Positions 33,443-43,359 of a stretch of DNA of 55,886 bases are shown one piece after another. Numbering within the stretch: the first letter of the stretch is position 1; every line of letters begins with the position of its first letter. This DNA comes from an uncultured Pseudomonadales bacterium (GTDB lineage: Bacteria > Pseudomonadota > Gammaproteobacteria > Pseudomonadales > Azotimanducaceae), in NCBI GenBank assembly GCA_938036875.1, contig CALHVX010000012.1:1-55886 (forward strand). The letters are read 5' to 3'. A program made the position numbers and the translations under genes. The notes under the pieces were generated by a model, which saw only the letters and a list, made by a program, of their open reading frames with translations, was not told where the DNA came from and did no database searches.

Positions 33443-34630
33443 TTGAACGATACCTCACCACCCGATCGATCCGATCCGGGTGCAACCGAACGCAGCGAGG
33501 GCGCAAGCCCAGAAGCTGAACCTGGACCTGAACTTACACTGGAATCGAGCTCAGAAGCTTCGAGCGCCGACACCCATTCTGGACAAGAGCCCGGCGCACA
33601 GCCAGGGGTGCCACTAACCCGCAATCTCACGCTGGAACCGAACGACACCGCTCGTTTGGCGTCTTTGTGTGGCCCGGTAGATCAGAATCTAAAGCAGCTT
33701 GAGAAGCGTCTGAACGTCGACATCCGCAATCGCGGCAATGTGTTTCAGGTTAGCGGTACGCAAGCTAAGGTTCGCGCTGCTACGGCGTTGCTGAACCAGC
33801 TATATGTTGAGACCCAAGATCGCGATGAGATTGAACCCGACTTGGTGCACCTATTTTTGCAAGAAGCTGGAGTGGATGACTTGGTCGCGCGTGCAGATGC
33901 GGAAGACAGTGCGGGCGGCAAACCGGCCAATGGTGGCTTGATCAACGCTGGTCGCAAAACGATCCAACCGCGCGGTGGTAATCAGATGCGTTACGTTGAA
34001 GCCACGCGTAACCACGATGTTAATTTTGGCATTGGTCCTGCTGGTACCGGCAAAACCTATCTCGCGGTGGCTTGTGCTGTTGAAGCCTTAGAAAGTCAGC
34101 GTGTTGCTCGCATCTTGTTGGTTCGACCGGCCGTAGAGGCGGGTGAGAAGCTTGGTTTTTTGCCGGGGGACCTTGCACAGAAGATTGACCCCTACTTGCG
34201 ACCCTTGTACGACGCCTTGTACGAGATGTTGGGCTTTGAACGCGTAACAAAATACATTGAACGCAACGTGATCGAGGTGGCGCCCCTGGCCTACATGCGC
34301 GGACGTACGCTCAACAACGCTTTTATTATTCTTGATGAAAGCCAGAACACCACCATCGCGCAAATGAAAATGTTTTTAACCCGTCTTGGATTTGGCTCTA
34401 CAGCGGTGATTACCGGTGATATTACGCAGATCGACTTACCTCGAGGGCAAGGCTCGGGGTTGGTTCAGGTGATGAACATCTTGCATGACGTCAAAGGGGT
34501 GCACTTCACCAAGTTTGCTTCCAAAGACGTGGTGCGCCATCCGTTGGTGCAAAAGATTGTTGATGCCTACGCCAAGCACGAATCCCAATCAGAAAGTCAG
34601 TATCAGGGTAGTGAACGCAATGCCCGTTGA
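33443..34630 (+). CDS. PhoH-family ATPase (YbeZ)
   Basis: 395 residues from a TTG start. The first 50 are Pro/Ser/Glu-rich low complexity; the conserved part begins at [20 protein letters not shown] with an RNA-binding-like region, followed by the P-loop [12 protein letters not shown] and the Walker [12 protein letters not shown]. YbeZ works with YbeY in ribosomal RNA processing and stress. A GTG near 33608 would remove the acidic extension, so the N-terminus is uncertain. Its last 11 bp overlap ybeY, consistent with coupling. Confidence 0.9.
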   Translation: MNDTSPPDRSDPGATERSEGASPEAEPGPELTLESSSEASSADTHSGQEPGAQPGVPLTRNLTLEPNDTARLASLCGPVDQNLKQLEKRLNVDIRNRGNVFQVSGTQAKVRAATALLNQLYVETQDRDEIEPDLVHLFLQEAGVDDLVARADAEDSAGGKPANGGLINAGRKTIQPRGGNQMRYVEATRNHDVNFGIGPAGTGKTYLAVACAVEALESQRVARILLVRPAVEAGEKLGFLPGDLAQKIDPYLRPLYDALYEMLGFERVTKYIERNVIEVAPLAYMRGRTLNNAFIILDESQNTTIAQMKMFLTRLGFGSTAVITGDITQIDLPRGQGSGLVQVMNILHDVKGVHFTKFASKDVVRHPLVQKIVDAYAKHESQSESQYQGSERNAR

Positions 34631-35189
34631 GTTGCAGAATGTGAGCAGCCAGGCCGGGTTGCCAGATGCTGCCAGTGTCAGCCAATGGGTGGCGCTAGCT
34701 TTGTCTCGTGTGGATGATGCACAGATTCGCAACGCTGAGCTGTGTGTGCGCTTTGTCGACGCAGCTGAAGGCGCGCAGCTGAACGCGCAATTTCGTCAAA
34801 TTGACAAAGCGACCAACGTTCTTAGCTTTCCGGCCGATGTAACCCTGGAGTCGGTAGCAAATCCAGTAGCGGTTGCACCAATGGCGGTCCAGCAAACTGC
34901 CGCGGAGTCCCAAGATAGCCTTCCGGTGTTGTTGGGTGACTTGGTGGTGTGCGGTCCGGTGGTGGCAGCTGAAGCAGTAGAGCAAGGTAAAACGTTAACG
35001 GATCATGCCGCACATTTGGTGGTACACGGTGTGTTGCATCTATTAGGTTACGACCACGAAACGGATCTTGAGGCCCAGGCTATGGAAAGTTTGGAAATTT
35101 CGCTGTTGGCTGAGTTAGGGATTGCGAACCCCTATGTTCCAGTAACCCAGTTGCCAACAGGACAGTTATCAGAACAGGTGTCGTCATGA
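34620..35189 (+). CDS. ybeY: Endoribonuclease YbeY (16S rRNA maturation)
   Basis: 189 residues from the ATG at 34620, inside the end of phoH. The zinc motif H136-x3-H140-x5-H146 ([11 protein letters not shown]) defines the family, and NVLSFPAD and LGDLVVC are conserved strands. Residues about 76-101 (Ala/Val/Gln-rich) are an insertion between these strands, making the protein about 35 residues longer than E. coli YbeY. Its stop overlaps the corC ATG by 4 bp (ATGA). Acts in rRNA processing and ribosome quality control. Confidence 0.93.
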   Translation: MPVELQNVSSQAGLPDAASVSQWVALALSRVDDAQIRNAELCVRFVDAAEGAQLNAQFRQIDKATNVLSFPADVTLESVANPVAVAPMAVQQTAAESQDSLPVLLGDLVVCGPVVAAEAVEQGKTLTDHAAHLVVHGVLHLLGYDHETDLEAQAMESLEISLLAELGIANPYVPVTQLPTGQLSEQVSS

Positions 35190-36016
35190 GCGAGCAAGCG
35201 TTAGAGCCACGCCGTAGCTTGCTGCAGCGATTGGGCGATTTGTTCAGCGATGAGCCGGCAGATATTGCTGAGCTGCTAGAGATGCTGCAAGCCGCAGCGG
35301 ATCGTCAGCTCATGGATGCGGACGCGCTAAACATTATCTACGGCGCGCTAAATGTCGCGGATATGCAGGCTCGGGACATTATGGTGCCGCGCTCACAGCT
35401 GGTGGTAGTGAAGGCTGGCGATAAGCCGGATGCACTGCTTAAGCAAGTCATCGATTCAAGGCACTCACGATTTCCGGTGATTGGTGAAGACCTCGATGAT
35501 GTGAAGGGTATTTTGCACGCCAAAGATTTGTTGCCGTTGCTGCTCGAAGACAACCTGTCGAGCTTCAACATCAAAGATTGCATTCGCCCGGCTACCGTTG
35601 TGCCCGAAGCAAAGCGACTAAACGTGTTGCTGCAAGAGTTTCGTGCCACGCGCAACCATATGGCGGTGGTGGTGGATGAGTACGGCCACGTTTGTGGCGC
35701 GGTAACCATCGAGGATGTGCTGGAGCAAATTGTCGGCGAGATCGAAGACGAGCACGACATAGATGACGACGGGTTGATTAAAAAGCTCAACGACACAACC
35801 TATAACGTCAAAGCCACAACGCCAATCGAAGACTTCAACGAAGCCTTCGCTTGCGAGTTGGATAACAGTGATTTCGACACCATCGGTGGTTTGGTTCTGC
35901 GGGCCTTTGGGCACTTACCGGAACGCGGTGAGTCGGTCACTATCGGCTCGTTTCACTTCAGCGTGCTAAATGCTGACTCGCGGCGGCTGCGGCTGTTGCA
36001 GGTAGTGCGCCGCTAA
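35186..36016 (+). CDS. CorC/YbeX-type CBS-domain protein
   Basis: 276 residues: two CBS motifs (about 65-120 and 130-185; [30 protein letters not shown] core [27 protein letters not shown]) and a C-terminal CorC_HlyC domain ([21 protein letters not shown], core [10 protein letters not shown]). Lacks the membrane domain of CNNM relatives. Linked to magnesium/cobalt efflux and, by its conserved place between ybeY and lnt, to ribosome homeostasis. Translationally coupled to ybeY. Confidence 0.92.
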   Translation: MSEQALEPRRSLLQRLGDLFSDEPADIAELLEMLQAAADRQLMDADALNIIYGALNVADMQARDIMVPRSQLVVVKAGDKPDALLKQVIDSRHSRFPVIGEDLDDVKGILHAKDLLPLLLEDNLSSFNIKDCIRPATVVPEAKRLNVLLQEFRATRNHMAVVVDEYGHVCGAVTIEDVLEQIVGEIEDEHDIDDDGLIKKLNDTTYNVKATTPIEDFNEAFACELDNSDFDTIGGLVLRAFGHLPERGESVTIGSFHFSVLNADSRRLRLLQVVRR

Positions 36017-36044
36017 GCACCATGTGCTGTAAACTTAAATTGCG

Positions 36045-37631
36045 GTGACCGCCACCGCAGCATCCGCTGAGCGAAGCACTCGAGCCGGCTTTGCCAAGCT
36101 CGCCCCGCTGGCCGCCATTGTCTGCGGCGCGCTATTACCATTATCCCTTGCTCCTTTTGACCTATGGCCGCTTGGCCTGATGTCTTGTGCGGGTTTGTTT
36201 TGGTTGTGGGAACACTTGCCCGCGCGTAGCACTAGCCTGGGTTGGTGGTTTGGTGTTGGTAAATACGGGGTAGGGGCGTCTTGGGTCTACGTCAGCATTC
36301 ATGATTATGGCAATGCAAGCGTACCCCTAGCGGTTGGCCTGGTGGCGCTGTTTGTTAGCGGCATGGCGTTGTTTAACCTAACCCAAGGCTGGCTCTACGG
36401 TCGGCTTCGTCAGCGCTCGAGCCATCGCTTCGCCAACCTGTTGTTGTTTGTTTTGCTTTGGGTTTTTTGGGAATGGTTGTTGACTTGGGTGATGACCGGG
36501 TTGCCTTGGCTCTTTCTTGGTTATGGCCACTTAGTTACCCCCTTGGGCAATTTTGCCCCGGTTGGTGGTGTGTTGTTGGTCAGCTTAGCTGCTGCACTCA
36601 GCGCTTGTAGCTTGCTCTTCACTTTGCAAGGCGTTTTAGCCAGCGGTATCTCCACCCCGCGCAAGACCCTTTGGCTCAGTGCTGGGCTTTGCCTGTTGCC
36701 TTGGTTGGTTGGTGCTTCGCTTGCCTCGGTTAGCTACGTCAATTATGGGCCGACTCGCACGGTAGCGTTGATCCAGAACAATGTAGATCAGAATCTCAAA
36801 TGGCTGCCCGAGCAGCGCGAACCCATCCTGCAAGCGCAAGAGGCCCTCACGGAGCCCTATTGGGGGACGGACGTGATTTTGTGGCCTGAGTCGGCCATCA
36901 CCTATTTTGAGCACCAAGTGGGGTCCCAGCTGATGCGCTGGCAGCGTCGAGGTGAACAATCGGGCAGCACCTTGGTGTTCGGGGTGCCGGTTGTGCAGCC
37001 CATACCGGGTGATGAGTACACCTTTTACAACGGGGTACGCGCGGTTGGTGCGGGCCAAGGGCGGTATCTAAAGCATCACCTAGTACCTTTTGGTGAATAT
37101 GTCCCCTTGGAAGGCCTGCTGCGTGGGCTGATCGATTTTTTTGATCTGCCGATGTCGAGCTCGGGCAGCGGTCCGCGAGCGCAGCCATTGCTGACCCTAG
37201 GTGAGGACCGGGGCGCCATGGCCATCTGCTACGAGATAGCCTTCCCCGCTTTGGTGGCCCAGCAGGTTCGCGGCACCAGTGGAGTATCCGCAGACGTTTT
37301 GCTCACGGTGAGTAATGATGCGTGGTTTGGGACCTCTTTAGGGCCCGATCAGCACTTGCAGATTGCGCAGATGCGGGCCAAGGAGAATGCGCGATACGTA
37401 CTTCGTTCGACCCAGACAGGCTGGACCGCCATTATTGATGAGCAAGGACAGCTGGTGCAAAAGTTGCCCCGTTTTCAGTTTGGGGTGCTGGCGGGCTCGT
37501 ATCGCAGTATTCAAGGATTAACCCCGTACAGCCGCTGGGGCAACCTTTGGGTGCTGGCTTTGATCGTGTTGCTGGCATTGGTGGTGGTATCCTTGCGCGC
37601 ATCAAGCCTTCGTGGCCAACAACCCAGTTAG
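36045..37631 (+). CDS. lnt: Apolipoprotein N-acyltransferase
   Basis: Adds the third acyl chain to the N-terminal Cys of lipoproteins in the inner membrane, needed for Lol sorting of the many lipoproteins in this genome. 528 residues: about six N-terminal membrane segments, then the nitrilase-like periplasmic domain with E282 (WPESA), K343 (LKHHLVPFGEYVP) and C395 (ICYEIAF) as the catalytic triad, and a C-terminal membrane segment. GTG start at 36045, 28 bp after corC. Confidence 0.95.
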   Translation: MTATAASAERSTRAGFAKLAPLAAIVCGALLPLSLAPFDLWPLGLMSCAGLFWLWEHLPARSTSLGWWFGVGKYGVGASWVYVSIHDYGNASVPLAVGLVALFVSGMALFNLTQGWLYGRLRQRSSHRFANLLLFVLLWVFWEWLLTWVMTGLPWLFLGYGHLVTPLGNFAPVGGVLLVSLAAALSACSLLFTLQGVLASGISTPRKTLWLSAGLCLLPWLVGASLASVSYVNYGPTRTVALIQNNVDQNLKWLPEQREPILQAQEALTEPYWGTDVILWPESAITYFEHQVGSQLMRWQRRGEQSGSTLVFGVPVVQPIPGDEYTFYNGVRAVGAGQGRYLKHHLVPFGEYVPLEGLLRGLIDFFDLPMSSSGSGPRAQPLLTLGEDRGAMAICYEIAFPALVAQQVRGTSGVSADVLLTVSNDAWFGTSLGPDQHLQIAQMRAKENARYVLRSTQTGWTAIIDEQGQLVQKLPRFQFGVLAGSYRSIQGLTPYSRWGNLWVLALIVLLALVVVSLRASSLRGQQPS

Positions 37632-37640
37632 ATCAGCCTT

Positions 37641-40154
37641 ATGTCCACCGAGTACAACCCACATGACCTAGAACCCGCTGTGCAAGCCCAGTGGGACGCC
37701 GCTCAGTGTTTTGAAGCATCAGACGAGCAGATCCGCGAAGCGGATCCAGACAACAAGTTTTATTGTCTGGCGATGTTCCCCTATCCCAGCGGGCAGCTGC
37801 ACATGGGCCACGTGCGCTGTTACACCTTGGGGGACGTGATCAACCGCTTCCAACGCATGCAGGGTAAGCACGTGATGCAACCCATGGGTTGGGATGCGTT
37901 TGGCCTGCCGGCGGAAAATGCGGCGATCAAGAACCAGATCCCACCCGCTAGTTGGACCAAGGACAACATTGACTACATGCGTGGGCAAATGAAGAGCCTG
38001 GGGTTTGGCTTGGACTGGTCTCGAGAGTTTGCCACCTGTGACCCGGAGTACTATCGCTGGGAGCAGTGGTTCTTCTTGCAGCTCTACAAGAAAGGCATGG
38101 TGTACCGCAAAAGCAGCACGGTTAACTGGGACCCGGTGGATCAAACCGTGTTGGCCAATGAGCAGGTCGAGAACGGTCGCGGCTGGCGTTCAGGCGCGCT
38201 CATTGAGCGTCGCGAGATGCCCCAGTGGAATCTTAAAATTACGGCTTATGCTCAAGAGCTGCTGGATGAGCTAGACGACATGCCTGGCTGGCCGGAATCG
38301 GTGAAGAGCATGCAGCGCAATTGGATAGGACGTTCCGAAGGGGTTGAGATCGACTTTACCCTGGAACCCAATGCCGATATTGAGACGCCAGCAGATGCCA
38401 GCACGCTAACGGTTTACACCACCCGTCCGGATACCTTGCTTGGTGCCACCTACGTCGCCATTGCTCCTGAGCACCCGTTAGCGACCGCGGCAGCAGCAAA
38501 TAACCCCGAGCTGGCGAGCTTCATCGCTCGGGTTAAAAACGTGAAGTCAGCAGAAGCTGAGATGGCCACCATGGAGAAAGAGGGGCAAGCCTGTGGTTTG
38601 CAGGCAAAAAACCCTCTGACCGGTGAGTTGCTACCCATTTGGGTTGCGAACTTTGTGTTGATGGATTATGGCTCCGGTGCGGTGATGTCGGTACCCGGCC
38701 ATGACCAACGCGATTGGGAATTTGCACAAAAATATAGTTTGCCCATTGTGCAGGTAGTGGCGCCCGCAGATGATGCTGACTGCGACCTTAAGGTTGCTGC
38801 TTACACTGACCACGGTGTGTTGGTGAATTCCGGTGACTACGATGGGTTAGATTTTGCCGCCGCGTTTGATGCAATTGCTGGAGCGTTGGTCGAGAAAAAT
38901 GCGGGTCGGCGTACGGTCAATTATCGGTTACGCGATTGGGGTGTAAGCCGTCAGCGTTATTGGGGTTGCCCAGTGCCCATGGTCCATTGTGCTGATTGTG
39001 GTGTGCAGCCGGTCCCAGAGTCTGAGCTGCCGGTCGTACTACCTACCGATGTGCAGTTTGAAGGCGTGTCTTCACCGCTGAAAACCATGGACAGCTTTTT
39101 AAAGACCACTTGCCCCAAGTGTGGTGGTGCCGCCCAGCGTGAAACGGATACCTTTGACACCTTTATGGAGTCTTCTTGGTACTACGCACGCTTTGCCTCG
39201 CCTAACTCGAACTCACCTATGTTAGATGAGCGGGCTAAGTACTGGACCCCCGTGGACCACTACGTCGGTGGCATTGAGCACGCTATCTTGCATCTGCTTT
39301 ATTCGCGCTTCTTCCATAAGTTGATGCGTGATGAAGGTTTGTTGGATTCCAACGAGCCGTTCAAACGTTTGCTGATGTTGGGCATGGTGCTCAAAGACGG
39401 CAAGAAGATGTCTAAATCGTCTGGTGATGCGGGTAATCCTCAAGCATTGCTAGAGAAGTATGGAGCTGATGCGGTGCGTACCGCGATGATGTTCGCCGCG
39501 CCCCCCGAGCAGTCGTTTGAGTGGAGCGAGGCTGGGGTAGAAGGTCAGGGTCGGTTCTTGAAGCGATTTTGGACGGCGGTCCAAGAGCATCTATCCCTTG
39601 GGTCGATACCTGCGTTAGATGTTGATGCCGTAAGCGATGCTGGCAAACAGTTACGCCGAGTCGCGCACGATGCCCTACAGCGTGCAGAAGACGACTACGG
39701 ACGTCGAGGTCAGTTTAATACCGTTGTCTCTCGAGTCCATGAATTGGTTTCTGCGGTGCGAGATGTTGCCAAAGGCCTGCCTAAGGAAGGGGCAGGTGAT
39801 CACGCAGATAGGGCGGTCGTTCAGGAGGCTTTGACCTTTGCCGTGCAAATCTTGTCACCCATTGCGCCACACATTACGCAGAGTTTGTGGGAGGCATTGA
39901 AGCAGCCGGGTTTTGTTGTAGAAAGCGCATGGCCCACCGTTGATGCCAGCGCGCTAGTGCAAGCTAGTGTCAAAGTTGCTGTGCAAGTGAATGGCAAAGT
40001 TCGAGCGACCTTAGAGGTTGCTGCGGATGCGGATCAAGAGGCGGTGCAAGCACTAGCATTGGCGGAAGACAATGTGGCTCGTCATGGTGAGGGCAAGACC
40101 TTGCGTAAGACGATATTTATTCCCGGTAAACTCATCAACCTAGTGTTTGGTTAG
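37641..40154 (+). CDS. leuS: Leucyl-tRNA synthetase
   Basis: Class I synthetase of 837 residues, close to the usual bacterial length. The HIGH motif is H54-MGH57 (GQLHMGHVR) and the KMSKS motif is at 589-593. The CP1 editing domain lies between ([21 protein letters not shown], core [11 protein letters not shown]), and zinc-ribbon cysteines appear in CADCGVQ and CPKCGG. It follows lnt after 9 bp and precedes lptE by 9 bp, an order typical of gammaproteobacteria. Confidence 0.97.
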   Translation: MSTEYNPHDLEPAVQAQWDAAQCFEASDEQIREADPDNKFYCLAMFPYPSGQLHMGHVRCYTLGDVINRFQRMQGKHVMQPMGWDAFGLPAENAAIKNQIPPASWTKDNIDYMRGQMKSLGFGLDWSREFATCDPEYYRWEQWFFLQLYKKGMVYRKSSTVNWDPVDQTVLANEQVENGRGWRSGALIERREMPQWNLKITAYAQELLDELDDMPGWPESVKSMQRNWIGRSEGVEIDFTLEPNADIETPADASTLTVYTTRPDTLLGATYVAIAPEHPLATAAAANNPELASFIARVKNVKSAEAEMATMEKEGQACGLQAKNPLTGELLPIWVANFVLMDYGSGAVMSVPGHDQRDWEFAQKYSLPIVQVVAPADDADCDLKVAAYTDHGVLVNSGDYDGLDFAAAFDAIAGALVEKNAGRRTVNYRLRDWGVSRQRYWGCPVPMVHCADCGVQPVPESELPVVLPTDVQFEGVSSPLKTMDSFLKTTCPKCGGAAQRETDTFDTFMESSWYYARFASPNSNSPMLDERAKYWTPVDHYVGGIEHAILHLLYSRFFHKLMRDEGLLDSNEPFKRLLMLGMVLKDGKKMSKSSGDAGNPQALLEKYGADAVRTAMMFAAPPEQSFEWSEAGVEGQGRFLKRFWTAVQEHLSLGSIPALDVDAVSDAGKQLRRVAHDALQRAEDDYGRRGQFNTVVSRVHELVSAVRDVAKGLPKEGAGDHADRAVVQEALTFAVQILSPIAPHITQSLWEALKQPGFVVESAWPTVDASALVQASVKVAVQVNGKVRATLEVAADADQEAVQALALAEDNVARHGEGKTLRKTIFIPGKLINLVFG

Positions 40155-40163
40155 GAGCGATTC

Positions 40164-40784
40164 ATGCAGCGCTGCGGTTCGAAGCAAATCTTCTGCGACA
40201 CCCAACGCATCGGTTGGGTGTCCAGCCTGTTGCAAGCTTTGTTCTTGGTTTTGTGTGTAGGTCTGCTCAGTAGCTGTGGTTTCCAGCTGAGAACCTGGAA
40301 GCTCGATGGCAATATTGAAAGCATGTTGGTGACCAACAACACCAGCGATGGGCAAATAGGCGCAGATCTTGAGCGAGCCATTAGCCAAACGGGTGTGACC
40401 TTGCTGACCCGCGCAGACACGGGGCGCACCCCGCAGATGCAAGTGCAGTTGGAACAGGCGAACCAGAACCGGCGCAGCATATCCGTGGGCGGTGATGCTC
40501 GAGCTGCGGAGTACGAGCTCTTGCTGGAAGTGAACTATGGTTTGCTCGACAGCAAGAGTGTGGAGTTGATTGAGCCTCGTTGGATTCGAGTCCGCCGTGT
40601 GTTTCGCGTCAATCGCGGCAACCTAATGGGTACCAACGAAGAAGAAAACATTCTGAAAGGTGAAATGCGTGCCGATGTGGTCCAGCAGATATTGCGAGCG
40701 ATCAACCAAGTAGTGACAGTGCAGGATCAAGGAGCAACACCTGGCCCCATAAAAGACTCAGACCAAAACCCCAGCGCCACATAG
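40164..40784 (+). CDS. lptE: LPS-assembly lipoprotein LptE
   Basis: 206 residues. A hydrophobic signal (ALFLVLCVGLLSSC) ends in lipobox LSSC followed by GFQLR, the classic start of mature LptE. It plugs the LptD beta-barrel and helps deliver LPS to the outer leaflet. The position between leuS and holA is the conserved location of lptE. TTAGGAG lies 6 bp before the ATG and overlaps the leuS stop region. The N-terminus before the signal is longer than usual (about 20 polar residues), so a later start is possible. Confidence 0.92.
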   Translation: MQRCGSKQIFCDTQRIGWVSSLLQALFLVLCVGLLSSCGFQLRTWKLDGNIESMLVTNNTSDGQIGADLERAISQTGVTLLTRADTGRTPQMQVQLEQANQNRRSISVGGDARAAEYELLLEVNYGLLDSKSVELIEPRWIRVRRVFRVNRGNLMGTNEEENILKGEMRADVVQQILRAINQVVTVQDQGATPGPIKDSDQNPSAT

Positions 40785-40798
40785 CCGGTTGATTTGCT

Positions 40799-41824
40799 GT
40801 GCAACTAAAAGGTAACGATCTTCAAAGCCATCTAGCAAGTCGCCTTGCGCCCATCTATCTGATCAGCGGTGATGAGACCTTGTTGGTCCAGGAAGCCTGC
40901 GACCAAGTGATGGGTGCCGCTCGCGCCAAAGGGTTTAGCGAGCGAGAAGTCATGCACGCGGACAGAACCTTTCAATGGGGGGAGTTGATTCAAGCCGCCG
41001 CTTCTATGTCGTTGTTTGCCGAACGCCGCATTCTTGATGTCAGGGTACCTGATGCAAAGATAGATAAAGACGCCTCAGCTGTGCTGCGGGAGTACGCAAA
41101 AAACCCATCACCAGACAATTTGCTGCTGTTGCGCTGTGGACGTCTCAAACCCGCGCAACGCCAATCCGCTTGGTTTAAGGCGCTGAACTCCGCTGGTGCT
41201 ATCTTGTTGATATGGCCTATTGGCATTAACGAGCTGCCGCGCTGGTTGCAAGGCAGGCTGCGCCAGGCGGACTTGCAGCTACGTCCAGAAGCGCTGTCCT
41301 ACTTGGTAGAGCGAGTTGAAGGTAACTTGCTGGCAGCGGTACAAGAAATTGCGAAGTTGAAGCTGTCGGAGCTACCCTCTCCCATTGACCTAAACAGCCT
41401 CATGAGCGTTTTAGAAGATGCTAGCCACTACGATGTGTTTGAGCTGCTTGATGCCATCTTTGCTGGTGATGGACGACGTATTTCGCGCATGCTGCGGGGG
41501 CTGCAGGCAGAAGGGATAGCCATCTTTGCAATTATGGGGGCCCTGACCAGCCAGCTTCGCGGCGTTGCCAGTGGGGGCTACTCTGGGCCGCCACAGCGGC
41601 AACCCTTAGTGGATAAATTCAAACGACGTCACAGCAGTGATTCGATCTGGAACGCGTTAGCTGAAGCAGCCCTCATTGACGCCCAAGGTAAAGGGCAGTT
41701 GTTGGGGGATGAATGGCAGTCCCTTGAGCGCTGGTGCCTTCGTTTAGCCGGTGACGATAAAGTACGGCAACCCCAGCCACTGCTAGGCCTAGAGCAGTCC
41801 AAGCAATTTCGACGTCGTTTCTAG
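40799..41824 (+). CDS. holA: DNA polymerase III delta subunit
   Basis: Clamp-loader subunit that opens the beta ring. 341 residues with the family N-terminus LAPIYLISGDETLLVQEAC, then ERRILDVRVPD, the collar-region VERVEGNLLAAVQEIAKL (about 160-180) and DVFELLDAI. GTG start 14 bp after lptE. The usual next gene, nadD, is absent; the following gene is on the other strand, so this appears to be the end of the operon. Confidence 0.93.
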   Translation: MQLKGNDLQSHLASRLAPIYLISGDETLLVQEACDQVMGAARAKGFSEREVMHADRTFQWGELIQAAASMSLFAERRILDVRVPDAKIDKDASAVLREYAKNPSPDNLLLLRCGRLKPAQRQSAWFKALNSAGAILLIWPIGINELPRWLQGRLRQADLQLRPEALSYLVERVEGNLLAAVQEIAKLKLSELPSPIDLNSLMSVLEDASHYDVFELLDAIFAGDGRRISRMLRGLQAEGIAIFAIMGALTSQLRGVASGGYSGPPQRQPLVDKFKRRHSSDSIWNALAEAALIDAQGKGQLLGDEWQSLERWCLRLAGDDKVRQPQPLLGLEQSKQFRRRF

Positions 41825-41842
41825 CCGTAAGGCCCGCTACCG

Positions 41843-42199
41843 CTATCCTTGCGCAGGGTCCGCGGTAAATTCGTAGTCCCGCTCTACCTTTGCAATGCGC
41901 ACCCGGTAATGTTGATACCAAAAGTCGCGACCCCGCTGTTGCGCCGTCTGATGCTCTAGCTGCGCTTTCCAGGTTTTGATCGCTTCTAGGGTTTGCCAAT
42001 ATGAAATCGTAATGCCTTGCATGCCCGAGCGGGCGGTTTCGATGCCTAGATAGCCCGGCTGCTGCTCAGCCAAGGTTTCCATCTGCGCTGCGGTTGCTTG
42101 ATAAGCGGGATCTTCAGCCGTCAGCGTCGAGCTGAAGATCACGGCGTAGTAAGGCGTTGGATAGCTAGGCTCTGCCGCACTCATATCAATTTTGTTCAT
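41843..42199 (-). CDS. Antibiotic-biosynthesis-monooxygenase (ABM) domain protein
   Basis: 118 residues from ATG 42199 (GGAG 8 bp upstream). YYAVIFSSTLTAEDPAYQATAAQM and GYLGIETARS...ITISYWQTLEAIKTWK match the dimeric alpha/beta-barrel ABM fold (cores YYAVIFSS, GYLGIE, ISYWQTLEAIKTWK). Such proteins are cofactor-free monooxygenases or haem/quinone-related enzymes; no specific substrate. Its ATG overlaps the stop of the P-loop gene by 4 bp, and it is the last gene of a four-gene coupled operon. Confidence 0.83.
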   Translation of the reverse strand: MNKIDMSAAEPSYPTPYYAVIFSSTLTAEDPAYQATAAQMETLAEQQPGYLGIETARSGMQGITISYWQTLEAIKTWKAQLEHQTAQQRGRDFWYQHYRVRIAKVERDYEFTADPAQG

Positions 42200-42702
42200 A
42201 GAAGTTGCTCCTGTGCTTCGTGTGCGGTGGTGGTCGCGCCAAGCCAACGATATTTGGTTGAGGTGCTGGATTCGCGCACCAAGTCTGCGCGAATGGTTGA
42301 GTGGAACCGGGTAATGATGCGCAAAAGCCTGGGCAGGATCAAAATTTCTGGGCAATGCTCGGGTAGTCCAGGTCTTGAGCGAAACGCATAAGGCAGGTTC
42401 CGTTTACCAGCGCGAGCAAGGCATTGCCAAGTTGGCGTGTCGAGCACCAGCACACGATCAGCACGTTGTCGCACCTGTTCCGATACCCCTTCAATGATCC
42501 AAGCCTTTGGCTCGCACATGGCAGCCTCAAGTTTTTGTCGTTCGGCTGGGGGTGTCTTTTTCCAGTGCGGTTGCCAGACAACGCTGTCTAGGTGGAACAC
42601 GGGTAGCTGTAGCCGTTGACCTAGAGCGATAGCTAAGGTGGTTTTTCCGGACCCGGCATTGCCGGTGATGTGGATGCGTGAGGGGGAGGCCGTTGCGATC
42701 AT
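42196..42702 (-). CDS. P-loop NTPase, adenylate-kinase/FlaR-like
   Basis: 168 residues. IHITGNAGSGKTTLAIALG is a Walker A site (core GNAGSGKTT), followed by FHLDSVVWQPHWKKTP and WIIEGVS, as in the 'DNA topology modulation' FlaR-like family of small kinase-like ATPases. RIITRFHSTIR may form the lid. Overlaps the MOSC gene before it and the ABM gene after it by 4 bp each (ATGA). Substrate unknown. Confidence 0.82.
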   Translation of the reverse strand: MIATASPSRIHITGNAGSGKTTLAIALGQRLQLPVFHLDSVVWQPHWKKTPPAERQKLEAAMCEPKAWIIEGVSEQVRQRADRVLVLDTPTWQCLARAGKRNLPYAFRSRPGLPEHCPEILILPRLLRIITRFHSTIRADLVRESSTSTKYRWLGATTTAHEAQEQLL

Positions 42703-43343
42703 CTAGACGCTTTGCGCAGGCTAACTTTCCAGCGCTCCGCTAGCTGCGGCAACTTCAGCAGTTCAGCGGCTTCTAATGGCCGTTGCTTGCTTTCATTGAG
42801 GACCTGGTTCAAGTAGGCAACCGTATATTTTGGGTTGCCCTGGTCTTCTAGCACCGGCTCATCACCTTGTTGCAGCGTTCCAACTTGCAAAACGTGCAGA
42901 TAAACACCGGTTAAACCAGTTTGGGTGACCCATTTGGTGAGCCTTGGTTCGGCAGCCAGGGTCGTTGGCCAAGAGCAACGCACAACAGGCTGATTTACCT
43001 GCAGTAGCGCCGAGCCGAACCGTATGACGTCGCCAATTCTCGCCTCGCTCTCTGGATAACCGGCAACGGTTAGGTTCTCGCCGAAGCATGGGACGGGGAG
43101 TGGACTGTCTAAACGTTGGTTTAAGGCGGCGTAAGACTCAAGAGCGTAAAGGTGAACGGCGGTATCTCCCAGCTCCCTTGACCGATAGTCGCTGGCATCT
43201 TTGATACCGCCAGCGGTTAACCCAAACCGTTCAACGGTGACCGGCTGCAGCGTCGGCCGTTTGTATAAACCGGTTGAGGCAATCTTGCCGCGTGCGTTGC
43301 GCTGTGGTTCGACCCTGCCGAGGTTCACGCTCACCAGCTCCAT
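42699..43343 (-). CDS. MOSC-domain protein (YiiM-like)
   Basis: 214 residues from the ATG at 43343 (GGAGCAAATTCT before it, nearly the same leader as the ABM gene). VERFGLTAGGIKDASDYRSREL, PVPCFGENLTVAG, IGDVIRFGSALLQVNQP and the cysteine in VVRCSWP are MOSC features (cores GENLTVAG, VVRCSWP). MOSC domains bind sulfur or molybdenum cofactor; YiiM relatives reduce N-hydroxylated compounds such as 6-hydroxylaminopurine. That assignment is by family. It lies 16 bp after the DsbA-like gene. Confidence 0.87.
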   Translation of the reverse strand: MELVSVNLGRVEPQRNARGKIASTGLYKRPTLQPVTVERFGLTAGGIKDASDYRSRELGDTAVHLYALESYAALNQRLDSPLPVPCFGENLTVAGYPESEARIGDVIRFGSALLQVNQPVVRCSWPTTLAAEPRLTKWVTQTGLTGVYLHVLQVGTLQQGDEPVLEDQGNPKYTVAYLNQVLNESKQRPLEAAELLKLPQLAERWKVSLRKASR

Positions 43344-43359
43344 AGAATTTGCTCCGCCT

